DNA of 64,000 bases from Paraburkholderia acidipaludis NBRC 101816 (GCF_000684975.1 NZ_BAXZ01000007.1:164723-228722), one strand, 5' to 3'. Shown: positions 36,295 to 45,035, counted from the stretch's first letter. Program-made: numbers and translations. The notes: a model not told the origin generated them from the sequence alone.

Positions 36295-37422
36295 GTGCCA
36301 GGTTTACTTCCCAATGTCGACCGCGAGGGACTCCTCGAATACTCGGTGGTGTACACCGACCGCTCGATCAATCATATGTCGCAGCGCTTTCAAGGCGTCA
36401 TGCGGGATATTTCCAGCGCCCTGAAAAACGTCTACAACGCGAAGTCGGTCGTTGTCGTCCCGGGCAGCGGGACTTTCGGCATGGAAGCCGTGGCCCGGCA
36501 GTTCGCGACGAACAAGAAGTGCCTCGTCATTCGCAACGGCTGGTTCAGTTTCCGCTGGTCGCAGATTTTCGACATGGGCGGCATTCCGTCCGAATCGATG
36601 GTGTTGAAGGCGCGCCCGGTCGAGCCAGGCAGGCAGGCCGCCTATGCGCCGCCCCCGATCGAAGAAGTGGTCGCCGCGATCAAGGAAAACCAGCCGGATC
36701 TCGTCTTTGCGCCGCATGTCGAAACCGCGTCCGGGATGCTGCTGCCCGATGCGTACTTGCGCGCGGTGGCCGACGCTGTGCATGCCGTCGGCGGCATGTT
36801 CGTACTGGATTGCATCGCCTCCGGCACGATCTGGGTCGACATGGCGGCAAGCGGCGTAGACGTCCTGATCAGCGCGCCGCAAAAGGGGTGGAGTGCCTCG
36901 CCCTGCTGTGCGATGGTCATGCTCAGCCCTATCGCCCGCGAAAGAATCGACGCAACGACCAGCACCAGCTTCGCCTGCGATCTGCGCAAATGGCTGCAGA
37001 TCATGGAAGCCTACGAGAACGGCGGGTTCGCATACCACGCCACGATGCCCACGGACAGTCTTGCGACGCTGCGCGACGTGATGAAGGAAACCGGGGCATA
37101 CGGCTTCGACAAGGTGAAGGCGGAGCAGCTTGAACTCGGTACGCGCATTCGCGCACTCCTCGCCGACAAGGGTTTCAAAAGCGTGGCGGCCGAGGGTTTT
37201 GAGGCGCCTGGCGTCGTAGTCTGTTACACGGACGACGACGGCATACGATCCGGCAAGAAATTCGCCGATGCGGGCTTGCAGATCGCCGCCGGCGTTCCCC
37301 TGCAATGCGACGAGCCCGACGATTTCAAGACTTTTCGCATCGGATTATTCGGGCTGGACAAGCTGAATGACGTCGAAGCCGCGGTCGCGCGGTTCGCCAA
37401 GGCATTGGACCGCGTTCTATAG
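36295..37422 (+). CDS. class V aminotransferase (alanine/serine-glyoxylate type)
   Basis: This is a 375-residue PLP enzyme of aminotransferase class V. It has the phosphate/cofactor region VVVPGSGTFGMEAVARQF, Asp172 in LDCIASG, which pairs with the pyridine nitrogen, and the Schiff-base Lys197 in SAPQKGWSASP. That pattern is closest to alanine-glyoxylate and serine-glyoxylate aminotransferases. The GTG at 36295 is used because GGAGG sits six bases upstream and no ATG fits; the first in-frame ATG would remove the conserved start. It ends 33 bases from the convergent XRE gene. The amino donor cannot be decided from sequence. Confidence 0.85.
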   Translation: MPGLLPNVDREGLLEYSVVYTDRSINHMSQRFQGVMRDISSALKNVYNAKSVVVVPGSGTFGMEAVARQFATNKKCLVIRNGWFSFRWSQIFDMGGIPSESMVLKARPVEPGRQAAYAPPPIEEVVAAIKENQPDLVFAPHVETASGMLLPDAYLRAVADAVHAVGGMFVLDCIASGTIWVDMAASGVDVLISAPQKGWSASPCCAMVMLSPIARERIDATTSTSFACDLRKWLQIMEAYENGGFAYHATMPTDSLATLRDVMKETGAYGFDKVKAEQLELGTRIRALLADKGFKSVAAEGFEAPGVVVCYTDDDGIRSGKKFADAGLQIAAGVPLQCDEPDDFKTFRIGLFGLDKLNDVEAAVARFAKALDRVL

Positions 37423-37455
37423 ATTGTCTTTCCGGAGCCTGCGGGCATGATCGCG

Positions 37456-38283
37456 CTACGTCGCGCTGTCGGCGAGCGCCTTGATGCGTTCGGCCGTGTC
37501 GTCGTCGAGCGGCGTATAGACGATCATGCCCAGATCCGGCCGACCATCGACAGAGAACGCCGAGTACTCGAACTCGATCGGCCCGAGCTTCGGGTGCGAC
37601 AGGCGTTTCACGCCGCCATCGGCGTGGTTATGCAAATCGTTTTCACGCCATAGCGCTTCGAATTCGGGGCTCGTGCTGCACAACTCGTCGACGAGTTCGC
37701 CAGCCTCCGAAACAAGGCCCGCACGCGCCACGTCGGCTCTGAATGCACCCACGACAAAACGCGCGACGCTCTCCCAGTCGTGCTGCTTCGCACGCATCAG
37801 CGGATTGCCGAACAGAAAACGCAAGATATTGCGCCCATCGGGCGGCAGCGCGCCGTAATCGGTCAGCACGACCGCCGCGGCGCGATTCCACGCGACAACG
37901 TCCCAAACCGGGTTCTTGATGATCGCGGGACTCGATGGCAGTGAATCGAGAAAGCGCTGCAGCCGTGGATTGACGTCGTTGACGGCCCGGTAGCGGACTT
38001 CCGGCGGTCTGCCCAATCCAAGCATGAAAAGATGTTCGCGCTCCGTGTTCGTGAGCATCAGCGCGCTTGCAATGCGTTCGAGCACGTCTGCGGAGGGTGC
38101 GCCGCCGCGCCCCTGTTCGAGCCACGTGTACCAGGTCGAACTGATATTCGCACGTTGCGCCACTTCCTCGCGGCGTAGGCCTGGCGTGCGTCGGCGCCCC
38201 GAATATCCAAAGCTCGCGGGATCGAGCCGGGTACGGCGGCTCCTCAGGAAGTCGCCGAGCGAGGCAGGCGTGGTGACCGGCAT
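37456..38283 (-). CDS. XRE-family regulator with MmyB-like ligand domain
   Basis: This 275-residue regulator has an N-terminal lambda-repressor-like HTH (LGDFLRSRRTRLDPAS, then TPGLRREEVAQRANISSTWYTWLEQGR) and a C-terminal MmyB-like PAS-fold ligand domain (NPVWDVVAWNRAAAVVLTDYG). In this family the C-terminal domain is proposed to bind a fatty-acid or flavin-like ligand. It is divergent from the epimerase-like gene, which is the usual layout for members controlling a neighbouring SDR gene. Confidence 0.87.
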   Translation of the reverse strand: MPVTTPASLGDFLRSRRTRLDPASFGYSGRRRTPGLRREEVAQRANISSTWYTWLEQGRGGAPSADVLERIASALMLTNTEREHLFMLGLGRPPEVRYRAVNDVNPRLQRFLDSLPSSPAIIKNPVWDVVAWNRAAAVVLTDYGALPPDGRNILRFLFGNPLMRAKQHDWESVARFVVGAFRADVARAGLVSEAGELVDELCSTSPEFEALWRENDLHNHADGGVKRLSHPKLGPIEFEYSAFSVDGRPDLGMIVYTPLDDDTAERIKALADSAT

Positions 38284-38381
38284 GAGATTCCTGTTAGTCG
38301 TTTTACCATGATAACGTCACTACTTTAACGGAATAAGAAATCGACAGATAGTGTGGAGGTCACGACCACGAGGAGTTGAAT

Positions 38382-39269
38382 ATGCGAATCTTTTTGACGG
38401 GTGCGACCGGCTTCATCGGGTCGGCCCTTGTTCCTGAACTGATTCAGGCCGGTCACGAGGTCATTGGAACGGCCCGTTCGGACGCCGGCGCGCAGGTGCT
38501 CAGGAAGGCAGGCGCCGAACCCCACCATGGCACGCTTGAAGACGTCGAAAGCCTGAAACGCGGTGCCGAGAAGGCGGATGCGGTGATCCACACGGCGTTC
38601 GACCACGACTTTTCGCGCTTCGTCGAAAACTGCGAAAAAGACAAGCGCGCGATCGCTGCGCTCGGCTCGGTGCTGGCCGGCTCGGATCGGCCGCTGCTCA
38701 TCACGTCGGGCACCGGCGTTGGCAGCGGTGAGCCCGGCGAACTCGCTCGCGAGGACGTTTTCAACACGAGCCATCCCAATCCGCGCATCGGCTCGGAAAT
38801 TGCGGGAAACGCGCTGCTCGACGCGGGCGTGAACGTTTCGGTGATGCGCTTGCCGCAAGTGCATGACCCGCTCAAGCAGGGGCTGATTTCACCGCTGATC
38901 GCGATCGCCCGTGAGAAAGGCGCCGTGGCCTACGTTGGCGAGGGCCGCAACCGCTGGCCGGCGGGGCATCTATCCGACGTCGTCCGGCTCTATCGGCTCG
39001 CGATCGAAAAAGCGCAACGAGGCGCGCGGTATCACGCCGTGGGGGAAGAAGGCGTCAGCAGCCGCGATATCGCCGAATCGCTCGGGCGTGGTCTGAAGCT
39101 GCCCGTCGTGTCGATCACTCCGGAGCAGGCGCAAGCCCAGTTCGGCTGGATGGCCATGTTCGTCGGCATGGATATGCCCGCCTCCAGCGCGTTGACTCAG
39201 GCACGCCTCGGCTGGCGGCCGACCGGACCGTCGCTCATATCGGATCTGGATCAAGCGCGATATCTGTAG
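38382..39269 (+). CDS. NAD-dependent epimerase/dehydratase family (extended SDR-like) protein
   Basis: This 295-residue protein has the extended-SDR nucleotide motif LTGATGFIGSALVPELI at residues 7-23 and later RLYRLAIEKAQRGARYHAVGE. The classical YxxxK is not evident, so it is probably an atypical SDR (NAD(P)-binding, NmrA/epimerase-like) rather than a true sugar epimerase. AGGAG lies six bases before the ATG at 38382; a TTG at 38376 overlaps that site. The divergent XRE/MmyB-type gene is its likely regulator. Confidence 0.83.
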   Translation: MRIFLTGATGFIGSALVPELIQAGHEVIGTARSDAGAQVLRKAGAEPHHGTLEDVESLKRGAEKADAVIHTAFDHDFSRFVENCEKDKRAIAALGSVLAGSDRPLLITSGTGVGSGEPGELAREDVFNTSHPNPRIGSEIAGNALLDAGVNVSVMRLPQVHDPLKQGLISPLIAIAREKGAVAYVGEGRNRWPAGHLSDVVRLYRLAIEKAQRGARYHAVGEEGVSSRDIAESLGRGLKLPVVSITPEQAQAQFGWMAMFVGMDMPASSALTQARLGWRPTGPSLISDLDQARYL

Positions 39270-39436
39270 CGTCCGGACAACGGCATATTCGCTTCGTGCG
39301 GCCGGCAAGCGCCTCTCTCGGGCATTGCCGGCCGACCCTCCCTCCCGGCACCCAGGGAAACCCCTCCCTTCAACCCGCCCATCGTCGGTCGATATCGCAA
39401 CCATCCGTGCCATCCGGGCACGCGGAGGAGCCGCCG

Positions 39437-39898
39437 ATGAAAGTTCGTTTGCCAGTCGCCGCAATCATCTGGGCAGCAGCGTGTGCAGGCGCCTCATCGG
39501 CGTTCGCGGGAAGTTCAACCGCATCTTCCGAAGACGACAGTGCCGCCGTGTTCGCCTCGGTGAAACTGGCCACGCAGCAGAACATTAGCGGCAGCGCCGC
39601 GCTCGATGCGCCGTCTGCTGCCGTGGGAACCGACGTGCTGCGCGGCGCAAGCGGCAACATAGGCGTGAATCTGGCGGCGGGTGCGCTAAACGCGCAGGCC
39701 AATCAGATCGCACTGGTGACCACGCATCAGGCGGAAATCGTCACGCAACAGAATGTGCACGCCATCGCACGTATGACCGGCGGTAGCGCCGTGGCCGAAC
39801 TCGGCGCAGGCGCGCTCGCCGCCGCGAGCGGCAATATCGGCGTCAATATCGCCGCCGGCGCCGGAAATGCGCAGTCCAACGGGCTAGTGGTGCATTAA
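39437..39898 (+). CDS. secreted protein with amyloid-like GNIGVN repeats
   Basis: This is a 153-residue exported protein with a signal peptide at 1-24 (ending SSAFAG). The mature part is Ala/Gly/Asn/Gln-rich and contains a repeated unit: SGNIGVNLAAGALNAQANQI near 73-93 and SGNIGVNIAAGAGNAQSNGL at the C-terminus, each preceded by an Ala-rich strand and a QQN motif. Regularly spaced Asn/Gln in short beta-prone units resembles functional-amyloid or curli-like subunits and related surface proteins, but no secretion partner lies nearby. GGAGGAG gives a clear start. A bulged hairpin follows the stop. Confidence 0.65.
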   Translation: MKVRLPVAAIIWAAACAGASSAFAGSSTASSEDDSAAVFASVKLATQQNISGSAALDAPSAAVGTDVLRGASGNIGVNLAAGALNAQANQIALVTTHQAEIVTQQNVHAIARMTGGSAVAELGAGALAAASGNIGVNIAAGAGNAQSNGLVVH

Positions 39899-39902
39899 GC
39901 GG

Positions 39903-39927
39903 GCCCGGTGCCGAACGGCACCCGGGC
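39903..39927. terminator. hairpin after the amyloid-like gene
   Basis: GCCCGGTGCC (39903-39912) pairs with GGCACCCGGGC (39917-39927) across a GAAC loop with one bulged base. It lies between two convergent genes and may end both transcripts; no T-run follows. Confidence 0.5.
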
Positions 39928-39934
39928 ACTCGCG

Positions 39935-40201
39935 CTAGTGCCCGTGAGCCTCACGCCACCTGGTGCCCTTTTCGCGCGGCCGACCGGCGGTACCGGTATG
40001 AAAGCCCGCCGAGACTAAAAAAAGGACTCCTGCGAAAGGCCAGAGATAGGTGGCCAGGATGAGGCACAGCAAGCATGCGTCCCGTGGAGGGTAGGCATGG
40101 AGTGCCCAGAAAAGACACGCAGCCGGCAACATCAGCAGACACAGCGCCGACCGGTTCAGAAAAGCGGCGACCCTGCCGTTCTTGAGCGTTTCAGCTTGCA
40201 T
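39935..40201 (-). CDS. small hypothetical membrane protein
   Basis: This 88-residue protein has two hydrophobic stretches (ALCLLMLPAACLFWAL and CLLCLILATYLWPFAGVLFLV) and a basic C-terminus (GRPREKGTRWREAHGH). The start at 40201 has GGAG six bases upstream; the frame stays open much further but through AT-richer sequence without gene-like composition. It has no recognised family. It lies at the edge of the low-GC islet and is divergent from the C80-like gene, and I cannot tell whether they are related. Confidence 0.4.
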   Translation of the reverse strand: MQAETLKNGRVAAFLNRSALCLLMLPAACLFWALHAYPPRDACLLCLILATYLWPFAGVLFLVSAGFHTGTAGRPREKGTRWREAHGH

Positions 40202-40577
40202 GCCTGTCTCCATAGGAAATGGCACTGGCATATAGCGTGGCACGACGGCCATTTGATGAAAACTCGGTAAATTCCCTGGCGCGCGTCTAACCGGCGGATA
40301 GTTATGAAGCAAACACATAATAACTAACCGGCTCACGCGGGACGAAGTTGTCGCCAACTTGCAAAAACCAAAACGAATATTTTGAACATATGTTCTGAAA
40401 CATCCGTTGAGCATGTAGCATGCAGTAACTCGCGTCCCGACCTCGACGGACCGCGATTGTCCGCCTATAACAATCATGCACGGATGTGCCGGTTACGATC
40501 TATCGAATGATCGATGACACAGCGGTCTTAATCTGCAGATCTCAAGAAATTTTCTCTCATATTTTAGTGGATAGAAA
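40202..40577. other. 376-base AT-richer intergenic region with palindromes
   Basis: No supported gene. It contains a perfect 12-base palindrome GAACATATGTTC at 40384-40395, and AAGTTG (40345-40350) facing CAACTT (40355-40360). Composition is AT-richer than the surrounding genome and continuous with the next gene. The promoter of the C80-like gene must lie here. Confidence 0.5.
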
Positions 40578-41609
40578 ATGCACCACCACATCATCGTTAC
40601 GGTTTCAATCGCCTATGATGAAGAAGTCATTCAAGGTGGCATGGCGCTCTATTTCAAGCATATGTCGAAAGGCCAGAAGGTTACCTGGTACGATTCGCAT
40701 ATACAGAATACGGGCAACAACTCATCGTCCATCACCTATAAGGTAATGTGTACAAATGCCGCCGGGCACGCGACCAGCAGAGTCTCCTTGTACATCATCT
40801 CGCATAGCGTGGGAGGAACATTCGGCGGCCTCGACGCGCATATCCTGGCATCCATGTTGCGCGGCTTTCTGAAATACACGGTAAAGGTGCCTACGGGTAC
40901 TCCCGTGGAGAAGTTATCCCTGATCGGATGCGGTACTGCCAGGGGAGACGCCGGAACCGATTACATTTCAAAGGTTGGACTGAGCTGGGAGAGTGGACAT
41001 CCTATTAAAATCGTCGCCTGGACAGCTTATGTCACGCTATTCGACATTCGCTTTCTGATTAAATTATTCAACAACACGCCCCGCTTCGCGACAATCGTGA
41101 ATAGATATGTTGGCGATTGCCTGCGTGAGCTTGCCGGCAGCAGTTCGAGCCACGCCTTGCAATTGCAAAACAACCTGACTACGAATTTTCAGGCAACAAC
41201 CAATCTTTACAAGAATTTCAGGGCATTCACTGCGGAATATAACGCCATAGTCGCAGAGAAAATTCGCGAGGCCGCGGACGAGGCCATTTATAATTTGATC
41301 GGGAAAAAAGTCAACAAATTAGTCAGCCCCGGAAATTACTTTTCTAATCCGCCTGCTTTTTTGCGCATAGGTGCCGGAACCGAGGACTCAGTGCCGCGCC
41401 CCAGCTTTGGCGATTCGCGCGATCAGCTTCGTTTGCTTCGAGATGTGAATTTCGAGAGAAGAGTCCAGCTCGCGTTGATACTGCGGCGAATCTTCATCGA
41501 GGAAATTTGCGCCATCATCCTCGACCTGGTAGGAGATTTGTTCGAATGGCAATATTATCCCGAGAAGGCAAAAGTCTCGCTAATCAGGCACACCGGATAT
41601 GAGCAATAA
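40578..41609 (+). CDS. stand-alone peptidase C80-like (MARTX-type cysteine protease domain) protein
   Basis: This 343-residue protein has no signal peptide. Residues 1-155 follow the order of the inositol-phosphate-activated cysteine protease domain of MARTX and clostridial glucosylating toxins: an opening strand HHHIIVTVSIAYDEEV, then KGQKVTWYD, a hydrophobic strand ending in His76 (SLYIISHSVGG), and 42 residues later a strand ending in Cys118 (EKLSLIGCGTA). A further strand follows (HPIKIVAWTAYV). The His-Cys dyad and spacing match clan CD peptidases (family knowledge; no search run). Residues 160-343 are unrecognised and mostly helical. Codon use is AT-richer than all neighbours, suggesting transfer. 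Alternatives are an inactive caspase-like protein or an unrelated fold. Confidence 0.55.
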   Translation: MHHHIIVTVSIAYDEEVIQGGMALYFKHMSKGQKVTWYDSHIQNTGNNSSSITYKVMCTNAAGHATSRVSLYIISHSVGGTFGGLDAHILASMLRGFLKYTVKVPTGTPVEKLSLIGCGTARGDAGTDYISKVGLSWESGHPIKIVAWTAYVTLFDIRFLIKLFNNTPRFATIVNRYVGDCLRELAGSSSSHALQLQNNLTTNFQATTNLYKNFRAFTAEYNAIVAEKIREAADEAIYNLIGKKVNKLVSPGNYFSNPPAFLRIGAGTEDSVPRPSFGDSRDQLRLLRDVNFERRVQLALILRRIFIEEICAIILDLVGDLFEWQYYPEKAKVSLIRHTGYEQ

Positions 41610-41630
41610 AAATACGACAAATCGAGCAAC

Positions 41631-41650
41631 CCTCCGCTGAGTTCCGGAGG
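41631..41650. terminator. hairpin after the C80-like gene
   Basis: CCTCCG (41631-41636) pairs with CGGAGG (41645-41650) across an 8-base loop, 22 bases after the stop codon. There is no T-run, so termination strength is uncertain. Confidence 0.35.
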
Positions 41651-41791
41651 TGTAGGCGCAGCGCATATTCTTTCCGTGCCGCCGCTTGAAATGCGATCCC
41701 TGCGAGCGCAATCAAAACGGCGCTCATCGTCTCCAGTCCGCCGGTAAGCCGGCCTCACCAGCGCGGATAACCGCCACCGGAAAATTATCGA

Positions 41792-43153
41792 TCAGGCGTC
41801 CTTGTCTTCTCCCTGCCAATCCCGGGCCGCAATCTTCAATTGACGCAGCTTGTGATACAGCGTCTTCTTCGGCATTCCAAGCTCGGCGCTTGCATCCGCT
41901 ACGTTCCCGTCATGGCGTCGCAGCGCTTCCTCGATCAGCAACTGTTCGAAATGCGCAAGCTGTTCGGGAAGCGTGCCGCCCTTCGCGGCGCCCGCGGCCG
42001 CGGAGAGCAGGCTGTCGCCGGTCAGCCCCAGCACGAAGCGATCCGCGACGTTCTGCAACTCGCGCACGTTGCCGGGCCACGCGTGAGTCATCAGTTCGGA
42101 CAACTGCGCGGCGGTCACGACCGGTGCCGCCGTACCGAAGCGGCGCGCGGCCGCGAGCACGAAGTGCTCGAACAGCAAGGGCACGTCCTCGCGCCGCTCG
42201 CGCAACGGCGGCAGTTCGATCTGCGCGACGTTGAGCCGGTAAAGCAGATCCGCGCGGAAGCGGCCGTCGGCTGAAAGCTCGACGAGGTCGGCCTTCGAAG
42301 CGGCAACAAACCGGCAATCGACGGGAATCAGCTCGTTTGCGCCCAGCCGTTCGATCACGCGCTCCTGCAGCACTCGCAGCATCTTGATCTGGAGCGGAAC
42401 CGGCATCGTCTCGATCTCGTCGAGAAAGAGCGTGCCGCCGTTCGCCCACTCGATCTTGCCAACCCGCTTCTTGATCGCACCCGTGAACGCACCGGCCTCG
42501 TGGCCAAACAACTCGCTCTCGAACACCGGCTCGGGCAAGCCGCCGCAGTTCAGCGCGACGAAATGCGCGTCACGCCGCCCGCTGAAGTCATGCAGGCTGC
42601 GTGCAATCATCTCCTTGCCGGTGCCGGTCTCGCCGGTGATCAGCACCGAAACGGACGTATCCGCCAGCCGCAGGATCTTCTTGCGGACTTCCGCCATCGC
42701 CGGCGAGTTGCCCAGCACCAGTGCCTCGATCCCCTGCCCGTTGCGCAGCGAGGCGCGCAGCCCCTCGACCTCGAGCGTCAGCCGGCGCTTCTCGACCGCG
42801 CGCGCCACCCTCGCGGCGATCACTTCGGACGAAAACGGCTTCTCGATGAAGTCGTAGGCGCCCACGCGCATCGCGCCCACCGCCGTCGAAATATCCGCAT
42901 GGCCGCTGATCAGCAGAACCGGAATCTGTGCGTCGGCCGCCATCACGCGGTCGAGCAGTTGCAGCCCATCCATGCCGGGCATCCGCACGTCGGAGACGAC
43001 CACGATGGGCGCGCCCGGCACAACGTCGGCGCATGCATCCACGGCCGACGCGTAAGCGCTCACCGGGAACCCTGCCAGCGCGACCGCCTGCTCCACGCCG
43101 ATCCGGACATTTTCGTCGTCCTCGACCACCAGCACCCGAATCTCATCTTCCAT
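41792..43153 (-). CDS. DctD-like sigma-54-dependent response regulator
   Basis: This 453-residue NtrC-family activator has a receiver domain with phospho-acceptor Asp in VVSDVRMPGMDGL (about residue 55) and Lys in IEKPFSS. An AAA+ domain follows with Walker A GETGTGKE, the GAFTGA loop (ELFGHEAGAFTGA) that contacts sigma-54, and Walker B GGTLFLDEIE. A Fis-type HTH closes the protein (NVADASAELGMPKKTLYHKLRQL). Its start overlaps the end of the kinase gene by 11 bases, so they are translationally coupled. Together with the adjacent 2-hydroxycarboxylate symporter and its sigma-54 promoter, it should activate uptake of a hydroxy- or dicarboxylate. The Dct name refers to family resemblance, not proven ligand. 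Confidence 0.88.
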   Translation of the reverse strand: MEDEIRVLVVEDDENVRIGVEQAVALAGFPVSAYASAVDACADVVPGAPIVVVSDVRMPGMDGLQLLDRVMAADAQIPVLLISGHADISTAVGAMRVGAYDFIEKPFSSEVIAARVARAVEKRRLTLEVEGLRASLRNGQGIEALVLGNSPAMAEVRKKILRLADTSVSVLITGETGTGKEMIARSLHDFSGRRDAHFVALNCGGLPEPVFESELFGHEAGAFTGAIKKRVGKIEWANGGTLFLDEIETMPVPLQIKMLRVLQERVIERLGANELIPVDCRFVAASKADLVELSADGRFRADLLYRLNVAQIELPPLRERREDVPLLFEHFVLAAARRFGTAAPVVTAAQLSELMTHAWPGNVRELQNVADRFVLGLTGDSLLSAAAGAAKGGTLPEQLAHFEQLLIEEALRRHDGNVADASAELGMPKKTLYHKLRQLKIAARDWQGEDKDA

Positions 43154-45035
43154 GCTCTGACCTTTGCGGCTCGGCGGCCGCGAATTCGATAGTGAATCTG
43201 GCGCCGCCTTCGTCGCCGCCGTCACCGTTGATCGCGGAGATCTTCGCGCCGAACCCCTCGACAATCCGCGACGTGATTGCAAGCCCGAGCCCCAGACCTT
43301 GCCCGCGCGGCTTCGTCGTGACGAACGGCTCGAACAGATGGGCAAGCACTTCGGGCGCAATGCCCGGGCCGCTGTCGGCAATCGTGAAGCGCACGCGGCC
43401 CGGCGGATCGCCCTCGCTTGCGTCGATGCTGACGACGCGCGTGCGCGCGCCGCGAACCGCATCGAGCGCATTGCCAAGCAGGTTGACGATCGCCTGCTGA
43501 AGCTGGCTCGACTCCGCATACACGCTCGTGCCGGGCGGAATCCGCACCGCCAGCCGCACCCCTTCGTCGCGAATCCGCGCTTCGTAAATGAGCCGCGCGT
43601 GCGCCACCGCCTCATCGAGCGGCACCGCGACGCGCTCGAACTCCGGCTTGCGCGCGAACGCTTTCAGCTCGCCCGTGAGCACCGCCATGCCATCGACGAG
43701 CCGGCCAACGCGCTCGAGATTGGCGATGGCCGGCGCGGGCTGATTGCGCTCGAAGAACGTGCGTGCGTTGTCACAGAGCGTGCGGATCGCGACGAGCGGC
43801 TGGTTCAGCTCGTGCGTGAGGCCCGCCGCCAGCTGGCCGATCACCGCAAGCTTGCCGGCATGCACGACTTCCTGCTGCGTCGCGCGCAAGCGCTGCTCGG
43901 TGCGCTCGCGTTCGGCGATCTCCTGCTGCATCCTTTGGTTTGCTTCGGTCAACGCGGCAGTGCGCTGGGCAACCGTCGTTTCGAGCCGGTCGTTCGCACT
44001 GCGCAACACTTCCTGGGCCTTGAGCTTTTCCTGTATCGTCCGGCGGCGCTGGACCGCATAGAGCGCGTAGAGCACGCCGATCAGGAACACGCCCGTTACG
44101 AACGCGAACGCCACGCGCTGCTGCCGCCGTGCGCCTTCGGTGTTGAGCAGCACCATGATCGTGTCGTGTCCCTGCGGCGCCGGGCGCGACATCGCGAGAT
44201 AGCGGGCAGTGCGGCCCGCGCGGCGCAGGTCGGGAAACACGCCGAACCACGCGGCGCTGTTCCACTCGCCAACGCGCCGGTAGCGCAGCGCCTCCACGGT
44301 GCGGCCCGCATATTGCCGCGTCGCCTGAATCTCGCGCTGCTGCTGCGCCGTGATCGTCCGCATGGCGGTGAATTTCCACGCGGGCACGGTCGAGATCACG
44401 ATCACGCCGTTGCCGTCGACCACCATCGCCGCTTCGCCGGGAATGCGCCACGCCGATTCGAGCTCGTCCACGCTGACCTTCACGGCCACGGCGCCCACCG
44501 CCTTGCCGGCGTCGAGCACCGCGTTCGCGAAGTACAAGCCCGGCACGCCGGTGTTCGTGCCGATGCCGAAGAAGCGGCCGCTGCCGCGCGCGAGCGCGTC
44601 CTGGAAGTACGGACGGTACGACACGTTGGTGCCCACGAAGCTGAGCGGCTGGTTCCAGTTGCTTGCGGCAATCACCGAGCCGCGGGCATCGATCACATAG
44701 GCAGCGCCGCTGCCGGCGTCGCGGTTGGCGGCTTCGAGATAGGCATCGACCGTGCGCGACAAGCCGGGCGCATCATTCGGCGACGCCTTCAGCAATGCGC
44801 GCACGCTGTCCTGCCGCGCGACGAGCGCGGGCATCATCTCGAAGCGCCCGAGCCCGCTCGTCAGGCTGGCCGAATACAGATCGAGCCGATGCGCGCCGGT
44901 GTCGGCAAGCGCATCGATTGCGCGGTCCCACGCAAACACGACCGCGGCGGTGACGGCTCCCACGTACAGCACGGCCGCCGCCGCCCATCCCCACCACGCG
45001 ATTCCCTTATAACGCTTCGGCACGTTTGCCCTCAT
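43143..45035 (-). CDS. DctB-like sensor histidine kinase
   Basis: This is a 630-residue membrane kinase. A transmembrane helix (about 14-36) is followed by a large periplasmic double-PDC sensor region (AYVIDARGSVIAASNW, FVGTNVSYRPYF, GVPGLYFANAV). A second helix (VAFAFVTGVFLIGVLYALYAV) leads to a coiled coil, an H-box GLTHELNQPL with the phospho-acceptor His, and an ATPase domain with N (LLGNALDAV), DSGPGI and GLGLGLAIT motifs. This is the DctB architecture for sensing C4-dicarboxylates. Its end overlaps the response regulator by 11 bases. It lies 67 bases downstream of the transporter gene on the same strand. Confidence 0.88.
   Translation of the reverse strand: MRANVPKRYKGIAWWGWAAAAVLYVGAVTAAVVFAWDRAIDALADTGAHRLDLYSASLTSGLGRFEMMPALVARQDSVRALLKASPNDAPGLSRTVDAYLEAANRDAGSGAAYVIDARGSVIAASNWNQPLSFVGTNVSYRPYFQDALARGSGRFFGIGTNTGVPGLYFANAVLDAGKAVGAVAVKVSVDELESAWRIPGEAAMVVDGNGVIVISTVPAWKFTAMRTITAQQQREIQATRQYAGRTVEALRYRRVGEWNSAAWFGVFPDLRRAGRTARYLAMSRPAPQGHDTIMVLLNTEGARRQQRVAFAFVTGVFLIGVLYALYAVQRRRTIQEKLKAQEVLRSANDRLETTVAQRTAALTEANQRMQQEIAERERTEQRLRATQQEVVHAGKLAVIGQLAAGLTHELNQPLVAIRTLCDNARTFFERNQPAPAIANLERVGRLVDGMAVLTGELKAFARKPEFERVAVPLDEAVAHARLIYEARIRDEGVRLAVRIPPGTSVYAESSQLQQAIVNLLGNALDAVRGARTRVVSIDASEGDPPGRVRFTIADSGPGIAPEVLAHLFEPFVTTKPRGQGLGLGLAITSRIVEGFGAKISAINGDGGDEGGARFTIEFAAAEPQRSEHGR

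Noticed and set aside
40384..40395. Gram-positive-type LexA/SOS box
   Set aside because: The palindrome fits the pattern, but this lineage uses a CTGT-N8-ACAG box, so an SOS assignment is not supported.
41670..41791. Possible short minus-strand frame between the C80-like and DctD-like genes
   Set aside because: It has no ribosome site or homology and runs into the C80-like gene; treated as intergenic.
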